From contig JAEOTW010000164.1 of the NCBI GenBank assembly GCA_016839655.1, forward strand, positions 1 through 5,761: DNA of 5,761 nt. Direction: 5' to 3'. Source of the DNA: Promethearchaeota archaeon (GTDB taxonomy: Archaea > Asgardarchaeota > Lokiarchaeia > Sigynarchaeales > SOKP01). Made by a program: the position numbers and the translations under genes. Each line of letters opens with the position of its first letter. The stretch's first letter is position 1. Under the pieces are notes generated by a model. The model was not told the DNA's origin, searched no databases, and saw nothing but the letters and a program-made list of their open reading frames with translations. Of this stretch, positions 1-5,761 are shown in pieces.

Positions 1-2979
1 CAATTAGATAAGATATATCCTACTCTTGATTGTAGTTTATGCATCTTAGCTCCAAAAATGGTTGACGTATATAGAAATCCAAATATTGAATTATTTACTT
101 ATTCTTATGTTAAAAACATTAGAGGGACTCCTGGTGATTACACAATAACAATTATTAAAAAGCCAAGATATTTAAAAGAAGATCTCTGTAAAGGATGTGG
201 GGATTGTGAAGAAATTTGTCCCGTTAGAGGAATTCCTAGTGAATTTGATACTCATTTAAAAACTCGAGGTGCTATATATATTCCTTTTCCATCTTCAGTA
301 CCCCCAATATATCTCATTGATGAATCAAAATGCATATATTTAAATTATAGAATATGTGGACTTTGCGCTAAAGCTTGTAATTCCGAAGCAATAGATTTTT
401 TACAAAAACCAGAAGAAATAAAGGTGAAAGTAGGGGCTATTATTATTGCAACAGGATATAATCAAGAAATGCCAGAAGTTTATAATTCTTTTGCTGGTTC
501 TTCCCCTAATGTTTTATCTAATATGCAATTTGAGCGTCTTTTATCAGCAAATGGGCCTACTGGTGGTAAAATTATAAGATTAGATGATAAGAAACATCCT
601 CATTCAATTGGTTTTATACAATGTGTAGGTTCTAGAAACGTTCATCATCCTGAATGTAAAAAATATTGTTCTGCCATATGTTGTATGAATTCGGCTAAAG
701 AAGCAATAGTTGTCAAAGAACATGATCCAAGCATTGATTGTTATATTTTTAATACAGAAATCAGAGCAAAAGGTAAAAATTTTTATGAATTTATCGAAAA
801 AAGTAAGATTGAATATGATGTCAAATATGTAAACGGTCATGTTTCATATATTAAAGAAAATTTAGATAACGGAAAATTAAAGTTATATTTCGAAGATATT
901 GATACAGGAAAAGTTGGAACTTTTGAAGTTGATATGGCCATATTAGCTAGTGCACTATCTCCCCCTCCTTCTTATTATAAGCTATTAAGGAAACTCAGTT
1001 TGGATTGTGATGATTTAGGTTACATTAGTGAAAGGGACATAATTTTACTTGAAAAAAAGAATATTTTCGTAACTGGCTATTCTAGAAAACCCAATGATAT
1101 TCAAATGGCTGTTGCTGAAGGTTCTGCTTGTGCAGCTAAAATTAGTGAGAAATTGTCTCCTGTCAGATTTCAAAATATTATACAATTGAAATATCCTCCA
1201 GAAATACCAGTAAAACCGGAAGATGAGCCTCGTGTAGGTATTTTAGTTTGTCGGTGTGGTATTAATATCGGGGGTATCGTTAATGTTCCCGAAGTAGTAG
1301 ATTATGTTTCTAAATTACCATATGTTGTCCATGTTGAAGAAAACATGTATTCTTGTAGTTCTGATTCACAAGAGCGGATTAAAGAACTAATTATAAAATA
1401 CAATCTTAATAGATTTATAGTTGCTTCTTGTACCCCGCGAACTCATGAACAACTTTTTAAAAATACTCTAAGAGAAGTAGGATTAAATCCATTTTTATTT
1501 GAACTAGTAAACATAAGAAATCAAGATTCATGGGTCCATCAAAATGAACCTGAAAAGGCTACTAAAAAAGCATGTGATTTAATAAGAATGCACTTAGCGA
1601 AGGTAATTAATTTAAAGCCATTAGAAACTATTAAAGAAAAAGTTGATAAATCATCTTTAATAATTGGTGGTGGAATTGCAGGAATAACCACTGCACATAA
1701 TTTGGCAAATCAAGGATTTGAAATATACCTTGTAGAGAAGAAATCCTCTCTTGGAGGTAACGCTCTTGAGTTTATTGATTTATACTATATACCTATTACG
1801 AAAAATGAAATTTTACAGAAAATTCATGATTTGAAAAACAAATCTGGTATTCATATTTTATTAAATTCAGAAATAGATGATATTCAAGGTTATGTTGGAA
1901 ATTATCAAGTAAAAGTTAAAAATGTTCATGATAGTTCAAAATATACAAAATTCAATGTAGGTACAATAATAGTATCTACGGGAACTAAACAAATAAAAAC
2001 GAATAGATGGATGGATTTATCGGAAAAATATCCTAATCGTTTACTTACTCAAACAGAATTAACTGCATTAAATGATGAAGATGTCCCTGTATTTAAAGAT
2101 GCTACAATAATATTGTGCGTAGATCAAAGAAGTGACGAATTTAATAGGGGAGTTAATATAAAACCTTATTGCTCAAATATCTGTTGCGGTGTAGCATTAA
2201 AGAATATTGAAAAATTATTGAATATCAATCCTAAAGCACATATTCACATTTTATATAGAGAATTTCAATTCTCAGATTTAAATGCTGAAAATCTATGGCG
2301 AGGTCTTCGAAAGAAAGTAACTTATGAAAGATATCGTTCAATTGATGATATCAAAATTAGTGATGAAAATCATAACTTCCATATCTTATATAATAATATT
2401 GGCGCACAAACAAATATAGAATATGATACTGATTTATTAATATTAGCTACTCCAAAAGTTCCTACTGATGATACAAAACAATTAGCAAAAATGTTAAAAG
2501 TATCAACAAATGTAGATGGCTTTTTCTTAGAAGCTGATGCAAAACTTAGACCAATTGATTTTGCTACAGAAGGAATTTTCCTTTGTGGAGGAGCTCATTG
2601 GCCAAAATGGATTGGTGAAAGTATAATTCAAGCTTATGCTGCTGCTGGAAGAGCAGCAATAATAATGGTTAAAGGGGAAATAGAAACTGAATGCATTACT
2701 TCTTATGTAAATGAAGAAAAATGTATAGGATGCGGTAATTGTACTGAGATTTGCCCCTATAATGCAATTGAATTGGTTGAAATCTGTAAAGAGATCGGTT
2801 TGTATAATATATCTATGAAAAAGGCTCATATAATTAGTGCTGTTTGTAAGGGGTGCGGAGCTTGTGTTGTGGAATGTTCAGTGGGGGCTATTAACCAAAA
2901 TCATTTTAGTAAATTTCAAATTAACAAAATGATTGATTTATTACCAAGCTTAGATATAATTGATTATGAAATTGTTTAA
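1..2979 (+). CDS. hdrA: Tandem (double-module) HdrA-like iron-sulfur flavoprotein, 5' end cut by window
   Basis: The frame is open from base 1 and translates into the HdrA signature YPTLDCSLCILAPKM, so the ATG at 58 is internal and the true start lies upstream. The 992 residues present (numbered from base 1) already exceed the roughly 650 of a standard HdrA. Module 1 has a ferredoxin-like insertion (C63/66/69/73; C111/119/122/126), GPTGG near 185, and the C208-x14-C223-x3-CC motif that in HdrA ligates an unusual [4Fe-4S] cluster. Its GxGxxG dinucleotide fold must lie upstream. A second HdrA then begins: N-terminal Cys domain (CRCG 417-420, YSCS with C452, ASCTPRTH with C477), FAD fold GGGIAG at 556-561 with E579, no ferredoxin insertion, C706-x17-C724-x3-CC, and a C-terminal 2[4Fe-4S] ferredoxin (C908/911/914/918; C949/952/955/959). 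Inferred role: cytoplasmic electron-bifurcating or electron-distributing hub partnered with the downstream MvhD and FrhB. The family call is firm; the physiological substrates are not shown. Confidence 0.93.
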   Translation, partial: QLDKIYPTLDCSLCILAPKMVDVYRNPNIELFTYSYVKNIRGTPGDYTITIIKKPRYLKEDLCKGCGDCEEICPVRGIPSEFDTHLKTRGAIYIPFPSSVPPIYLIDESKCIYLNYRICGLCAKACNSEAIDFLQKPEEIKVKVGAIIIATGYNQEMPEVYNSFAGSSPNVLSNMQFERLLSANGPTGGKIIRLDDKKHPHSIGFIQCVGSRNVHHPECKKYCSAICCMNSAKEAIVVKEHDPSIDCYIFNTEIRAKGKNFYEFIEKSKIEYDVKYVNGHVSYIKENLDNGKLKLYFEDIDTGKVGTFEVDMAILASALSPPPSYYKLLRKLSLDCDDLGYISERDIILLEKKNIFVTGYSRKPNDIQMAVAEGSACAAKISEKLSPVRFQNIIQLKYPPEIPVKPEDEPRVGILVCRCGINIGGIVNVPEVVDYVSKLPYVVHVEENMYSCSSDSQERIKELIIKYNLNRFIVASCTPRTHEQLFKNTLREVGLNPFLFELVNIRNQDSWVHQNEPEKATKKACDLIRMHLAKVINLKPLETIKEKVDKSSLIIGGGIAGITTAHNLANQGFEIYLVEKKSSLGGNALEFIDLYYIPITKNEILQKIHDLKNKSGIHILLNSEIDDIQGYVGNYQVKVKNVHDSSKYTKFNVGTIIVSTGTKQIKTNRWMDLSEKYPNRLLTQTELTALNDEDVPVFKDATIILCVDQRSDEFNRGVNIKPYCSNICCGVALKNIEKLLNINPKAHIHILYREFQFSDLNAENLWRGLRKKVTYERYRSIDDIKISDENHNFHILYNNIGAQTNIEYDTDLLILATPKVPTDDTKQLAKMLKVSTNVDGFFLEADAKLRPIDFATEGIFLCGGAHWPKWIGESIIQAYAAAGRAAIIMVKGEIETECITSYVNEEKCIGCGNCTEICPYNAIELVEICKEIGLYNISMKKAHIISAVCKGCGACVVECSVGAINQNHFSKFQINKMIDLLPSLDIIDYEIV

Positions 2980-2997
2980 TTGGGGGGATTTATCCTG
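2977..2997 (+). promoter_or_regulatory. Stop/start junction of hdrA and mvhD with G-rich ribosome-binding candidate
   Basis: The hdrA stop TAA (2977-2979) is followed at once by an in-frame TTG (2980), with no spacer, which suggests termination-reinitiation coupling. A G6 run followed by A (2982-2988) lies after this TTG. It could pair with the 16S anti-Shine-Dalgarno (with a G-U wobble) to serve a CTG start at 2995, six bases downstream. No ATG or GTG lies in frame before the conserved MvhD core, so the mvhD start must be TTG, CTG or another non-standard codon. Confidence 0.5.
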
Positions 2998-3471
2998 TTA
3001 AAAATAAAAAAAAAGCTAAAAAATGGATTTGAACCCAATATTTTAGTTTTTTGCTGTAATTGGTGTAGTTATGCTGGTGCAGACTTAGCAGGTGTTTCGA
3101 GGTTCCAATATCCCCCAAATATTAGAATTATTAGGGTCATGTGTTCTAGTAGGGTTGATCCTACATTCATTCTACGAGCTTTTAATAATGGAATAGATGG
3201 AGTATTAATTATTGGATGCCATATGGGTGATTGTCATTATATGAAAGGATTTGAATACACTCAAGTTAGAATGGATCATTTAAAAAAATTAATAAAATAT
3301 ATTGGAATTGAAGCAGATCGATTTGAACTGCACTCTATTTCTGCCAGTGAGGGAAAGCAATTTTCTGAATTAATTAAAAATTTTACAAAGACAATTAAAG
3401 AATTTGGAGAATTAAGAATCCCTAAAAAACCTGGTATATTTGAATTCGAATATAATTGTAAAAAGAATTAA
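2980..3471 (+). CDS. mvhD: MvhD-like hydrogenase/Hdr iron-sulfur adaptor subunit
   Basis: MvhD/VhuD family protein of about 163 residues, a normal length for the single-domain family. In characterised MvhADG-HdrABC complexes MvhD carries one [2Fe-2S] cluster and relays electrons from the hydrogenase into HdrA. The hallmarks are clear: FCCNWCSYAGAD (C25, C26, C29), QYPPNIRIIRVMCSSR (C55), GCHMGDCHY (C80, C85) and the late ISASEG motif. All five conserved Cys are present. The gene follows hdrA without a gap and is followed after 15 bp by an frhB-like gene, so it probably docks on the tandem HdrA encoded just upstream. The N-terminus starting at TTG 2980 has about 24 residues before the first Cys, including a Lys-rich stretch, which is longer than the short lead usual for the family. 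A start at CTG 2995 would shorten it. No hydrogenase subunit lies beside it, so its electron donor may be the FrhB-like protein; that is inference. Confidence 0.92.
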   Translation: MGGFILLKIKKKLKNGFEPNILVFCCNWCSYAGADLAGVSRFQYPPNIRIIRVMCSSRVDPTFILRAFNNGIDGVLIIGCHMGDCHYMKGFEYTQVRMDHLKKLIKYIGIEADRFELHSISASEGKQFSELIKNFTKTIKEFGELRIPKKPGIFEFEYNCKKN

Positions 3472-3475
3472 TAAA

Positions 3476-3480
3476 AAGGA
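3476..3480 (+). promoter_or_regulatory. Shine-Dalgarno site for the frhB-like gene
   Basis: AAGGA lies six bases upstream of the ATG at 3487, a good spacing for archaeal or bacterial ribosome binding. It supports that ATG as the start. It sits in the 15-bp gap after the mvhD stop, which leaves little room for a separate promoter, so co-transcription with hdrA-mvhD is likely. Confidence 0.65.
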
Positions 3481-3486
3481 ATTATA

Positions 3487-4617
3487 ATGACCGAATTAGC
3501 TTATAAGAAACTTTTACAAAACGAAGTAAAAACATTTGAAGATCTTAAAAATGAAATAATTGATGGTAATAAATGCTGTGCATGTGCTGCTTGCATAGCA
3601 TATTGCGAAAGTCAAGGTTTTGATGTTATTGAAATGAAGGGAGATAATCCTGAGTTTAAATCAGAAAAAAGTGTTGAAAATTGTACTAAATGTGGTGTCT
3701 GTTATTATATTTGTCCTCAAACTAAAGTATTATTAAAACAATTAAATGAAATTTATGGTATTGAAGATAATATTGGAAAAGTTGTTAAAATTCTTGCTGC
3801 TAAAACAACAAATACTGGATTGGAAAAAGTTGGACAAGATGGAGGGGTTGTTTCAGCAATTCTAACATATTTATTTGAAAAACATAAAATTGATGCCGCT
3901 ATTGTTTCGGAATTTGACCAAAATTTTAAGCCCGTTCCAAAAATTATATTTGATAAAGAGGATTTATTTAAATCCGCAGGTACACGTTATTCTATTTCTC
4001 CTCAAATATTCCCTTTAAAAAATTTATACACCATACCGAAAAAAATTCTTATCAAGAAGGAGATATTTGATATTGATGAGCTAAGAATAGCATTTATTGG
4101 AACTCCTTGTCAATGTAGGGCTGTTAATAAAATGAAATTTTTACATGTTAAACCAGCTCATGTCATTAAATATATTATAGGCCTTTTCTGTTTTGAGAAT
4201 TTTATTTATGACAAATTATATGATATTTTAAAAAGAGAAATAAAAGTTGATCCTACTAATATCAAGAAAACTTGGATAAAAAAGAATTTCTTTATCCAAA
4301 CCAAAGATAATAAAGAATTCGAAATCGATATAAAAACTCTTAATCCCGCAGTAAGAAATAATTGCCATGAATGTGATGAATTCACGGGAAGATTTACAGA
4401 TATTAGTGTTGGGGCATCCGGAGCACCAGAAGGATATTCTATGATACTAATTAGAACTGATAATGGTAAGAAGGTAATAAATAATATGCTTTCAAAAGGG
4501 ATAATTGAGCAATTTATTGTTCCATCTAACAGAACTATTGAGTGGAAGAATAAAAAATTGGAGTGGTATAATAAATTAATTTCCTTAAAGATCCGAAATC
4601 AAACTAATATGAACTAA
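3487..4617 (+). CDS. frhB: FrhB/FpoF/FdhB-type coenzyme F420 oxidoreductase beta subunit
   Basis: A 376-residue member of the coenzyme F420 hydrogenase/dehydrogenase beta-subunit family, whose characterised members bind FAD and exchange hydride with F420. An N-terminal ferredoxin domain carries two [4Fe-4S] motifs (C30/33/36/40, with an extra C31; C66/69/72/76). This extension resembles FpoF/FqoF and FdhB-like proteins more than minimal FrhB. The catalytic family core follows: GQDGGVVSAIL at 116-126, GTPCQ at 205-209, GLFCFENF at 232-239, and NCHECDEFTG with C293/C296 before TDISVG. C208, C235, C293 and C296 are the likely ligands of the third, FAD-proximal cluster. The ATG is supported by AAGGA six bases upstream. 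As the last gene of the hdrA-mvhD cluster it is probably the F420-dependent input or output module of that complex. Other family members use sulfite or glutamate-linked partners, so the F420 specificity is inferred from family and context. No membrane segment is visible, so the protein is cytoplasmic. Confidence 0.9.
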   Translation: MTELAYKKLLQNEVKTFEDLKNEIIDGNKCCACAACIAYCESQGFDVIEMKGDNPEFKSEKSVENCTKCGVCYYICPQTKVLLKQLNEIYGIEDNIGKVVKILAAKTTNTGLEKVGQDGGVVSAILTYLFEKHKIDAAIVSEFDQNFKPVPKIIFDKEDLFKSAGTRYSISPQIFPLKNLYTIPKKILIKKEIFDIDELRIAFIGTPCQCRAVNKMKFLHVKPAHVIKYIIGLFCFENFIYDKLYDILKREIKVDPTNIKKTWIKKNFFIQTKDNKEFEIDIKTLNPAVRNNCHECDEFTGRFTDISVGASGAPEGYSMILIRTDNGKKVINNMLSKGIIEQFIVPSNRTIEWKNKKLEWYNKLISLKIRNQTNMN

Positions 4618-4652
4618 AGATATAAATTCATCTTAATTATTATTTATATTTT

Positions 4653-4723
4653 TCTGAAATCCCATGCAATGGGTAAGTTTCCTCTTAACTAACATTTTTT
4701 TAAGAGGATCATTCTTTTTCAGA
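4653..4723 (+). terminator. Candidate branched stem structure / terminator between convergent genes
   Basis: Three stems nest without conflict. The outer stem is TCTGAAA (4653-4659) with TTTCAGA (4717-4723), 7 bp. Inside it are CCCAT/ATGGG (4661-4665 and 4669-4673, loop GCA) and TCCTCTTAA/TTAAGAGGA (4680-4688 and 4700-4708, loop 11 nt). The whole would fold as a three-way junction ending exactly at the stop codon of the minus gene. Its place between convergent genes and the T-runs on the plus strand fit transcription termination or 3'-end protection. The 9-bp hairpin is the firmest part; the outer stem could be chance in AT-rich DNA. Confidence 0.45.
4680..4708. repeat. Inverted repeat, 9-bp perfect arms
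   Basis: TCCTCTTAA at 4680-4688 is the exact reverse complement of TTAAGAGGA at 4700-4708. The 11-nt loop ends in a T-run. It is the strongest dyad in the intergenic gap and can act on either strand, so it may serve both convergent transcripts. Confidence 0.7.
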
Positions 4724-5761
4724 TTATGTTGTAAAAGGAGCTAACGCTTCGATCTTTTTCCAAATAAGTTCAATGGATTCAATATATTCTTCCTTATATT
4801 CAAGTTCAGTACTACAAATTCCTTTTATCTCTTCAGTAATTTGCTTATCTCTATAATATTTAAGATCAATTGCTCTGGCGGGGCATGATGATACACAAAC
4901 TCCACAACCTTTACATTTTAAATCGTCTACTTCAGCTATATTCCTTCCATTAACTTTTATTGCTTTATAATTGCAGAGTTTTTCACATCTATGACATCCC
5001 ATACATAGATTTTCATTTATTTCAGCTATGATTAATTCTTGAGTTATTTTATCTTTAGAAAGTAAAGTAGATGCTTTACTTGCTGCAGCTAATGCAGTTG
5101 ATACGGTGTAAGGGATATTTTTAGGTCCCGCAGCACAACCACATATATAAATACCCAAATTATTTGTCTCTTGAGGTTTTAGGCATCCATGAACTTCAGT
5201 TAAAAACCCATTTATATCTTTAGCAATACCTAAAGTCTCAACAATTTGTGTTATTTTCTTAGAAGGAACCATACCAGTAGATAATACAACTAAATCGGTA
5301 TTCATTGTTATAAAATCATTTGTTAATGTCGAAGAAGCTGTAACTTTTATTTTTTTTAAGTCAGGAACTTCTCGAACATTCCCTACTTTTCCTCGAATCA
5401 TTATTATCCCCGCTTCTCTCGCTTTTCTATAATATTCTTCATTCCCTTTATCCCATGTCCGCATGTCTATATAAAAGATAACAATTTCAATCTCAGGATA
5501 TTCTTGTTTTAACAATTGAGCATTTTTAAGTGCAACATTACAACATACTCCTGAGCAATAGGGATTTCCGTGTAAGGATCTTGAACCTACGCATTGAATC
5601 ATTGCTACTGTTTTTGGAATTTTTCCATCAGAAATTCTACATACATGACCCCCAGTTGGTCCCACTGGACTTAACATACGTTCTAATTCTATTTGGGTAA
5701 TTACATCAGGATAAATACCATATTTATATTCATTATTTTTCAAAACTGGATATTCATCCCA
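4724..5761 (-). CDS. hdrA: HdrA-like subunit, C-terminal portion (5' end cut by window)
   Basis: The minus-strand frame is open to the right edge. The TTG at 5743-5741 is internal, because the codons before it read WDEYPV and the HdrA block YGIYPDVITQIELERMLS continues from it, so the gene is partial and its start is outside. Numbering from the edge gives 345 residues: GPTGG at about 34-38, then QCVGSR with C57-x11-C69-x3-CC, the HdrA cluster motif with usual spacing. Next come the FAD-domain block RTWDKGNEEYYRKA, VVLSTGMVP, and LKPQETNNLGIYICGCAAGPKNIPYTV. A C-terminal 2[4Fe-4S] ferredoxin follows (C253/256/259/263, then C283/286/289/293) with a tail of about 50 residues. This is a canonical HdrA C-terminal half, better conserved than module 1 of the convergent gene. 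Its role is the FAD/FeS electron-bifurcating subunit of an Hdr-type complex. Its own partners lie outside, to the right. Whether it too is a tandem HdrA cannot be judged here. Confidence 0.93.
   Translation of the reverse strand, partial: WDEYPVLKNNEYKYGIYPDVITQIELERMLSPVGPTGGHVCRISDGKIPKTVAMIQCVGSRSLHGNPYCSGVCCNVALKNAQLLKQEYPEIEIVIFYIDMRTWDKGNEEYYRKAREAGIIMIRGKVGNVREVPDLKKIKVTASSTLTNDFITMNTDLVVLSTGMVPSKKITQIVETLGIAKDINGFLTEVHGCLKPQETNNLGIYICGCAAGPKNIPYTVSTALAAASKASTLLSKDKITQELIIAEINENLCMGCHRCEKLCNYKAIKVNGRNIAEVDDLKCKGCGVCVSSCPARAIDLKYYRDKQITEEIKGICSTELEYKEEYIESIELIWKKIEALAPFTT

Larger units (their letters stand above)
4618..4723. other. Convergent intergenic region, 106 bp, no gene
   Basis: This is the gap between the stop of the plus-strand frhB-like gene and the stop of the minus-strand hdrA. 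It is strongly AT-rich with plus-strand T-runs (T5 at 4649-4653, T7 at 4695-4701, T5 at 4715-4719), as expected for archaeal intrinsic termination of the plus operon. Matching T-runs on the minus strand are poor. I see no small ORF with a credible start site here. Confidence 0.75.

Noticed and set aside
58..60. ATG at 58 as the true start of the first gene
   Set aside because: The same frame is open from base 1 and its upstream codons encode the conserved HdrA block LDCSLCILAPK, so this ATG is the internal Met of the PKM motif.
604..840. Minus-strand open frame of 78 codons inside the tandem hdrA
   Set aside because: It lies fully antisense to the conserved HdrA Cys motif region, is rich in Phe/Ile as expected for the complement of AT-rich coding DNA, and resembles no family.
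1150..1240. Possible frameshift or missed gene boundary between the two HdrA modules
   Set aside because: The frame runs through without a stop. The linker (KYPPEIPVKPEDEPRVGILV) reads as a normal proline-rich interdomain joint, with no Shine-Dalgarno plus ATG that would mark a separate second gene.
2527..2829. Minus-strand open frame of 100 codons opposite the C-terminal ferredoxin of the tandem HdrA
   Set aside because: Antisense shadow; its Ser/Phe/Tyr-rich low-complexity translation has no recognisable domain and overlaps a clearly conserved coding region.
5741..5743. TTG as the true start of the minus-strand hdrA
   Set aside because: The frame stays open to the window edge and the FAD fold, ferredoxin insertion and N-terminal domain expected of HdrA are missing, so the gene is simply cut by the window.
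1..5761. CRISPR array, transposon, tRNA, rRNA or phage element
   Set aside because: The window is almost wholly occupied by three full or partial redox genes plus one convergent partial gene. No repeat-spacer pattern, terminal inverted repeats, transposase motif or tRNA cloverleaf was seen.

Overview
The window is an AT-rich (roughly 30 % GC by eye), densely coding stretch made almost entirely of iron-sulfur flavoprotein genes of the heterodisulfide reductase (Hdr) type. It most likely comes from an anaerobic archaeon. The gene content is HdrA, MvhD and an FrhB-type coenzyme F420 oxidoreductase; the stops are all TAA, one start is TTG, and termination appears to use T-tracts. This would fit Asgard archaea such as Lokiarchaeia, methanogen/ANME/alkane-oxidising relatives, or another F420-using archaeal lineage. 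Some F420-using or syntrophic bacteria carry similar modules, so the lineage is an inference and is not shown by the sequence.

Layout. Positions 1-4617 hold a plus-strand, operon-like series of three genes. The first is the 3' part of a very large hdrA whose reading frame is already open at base 1; it encodes two HdrA modules joined in one polypeptide. The second is mvhD, whose TTG start directly abuts the hdrA stop. The third, 15 bp later, is an FrhB/FpoF-type F420 oxidoreductase subunit. A 106-bp non-coding gap (4618-4723) follows, with T-runs and a predicted branched hairpin structure. Positions 4724-5761 hold the 3' part of a second, more canonical hdrA on the minus strand. It converges on the first cluster and runs off the right edge.

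How they may work together. In known Hdr complexes HdrA is the FAD-containing, electron-bifurcating hub, MvhD is the [2Fe-2S] adaptor passing electrons from an input module into HdrA, and FrhB-type proteins exchange hydride with F420. An order of HdrA-HdrA, MvhD, FrhB therefore suggests a soluble cytoplasmic complex. In it F420H2 (via the FrhB-like subunit), MvhD and the double HdrA would exchange electrons with low-potential ferredoxin and another acceptor. The usual catalytic partner HdrBC and any hydrogenase or formate dehydrogenase catalytic subunit are absent from the window; they may lie upstream or elsewhere. The points most worth a second look are the tandem HdrA architecture, its uneven retention of cofactor motifs, the HdrBC-less F420-linked gene set, the convergent second hdrA, and the structured convergent intergenic region.
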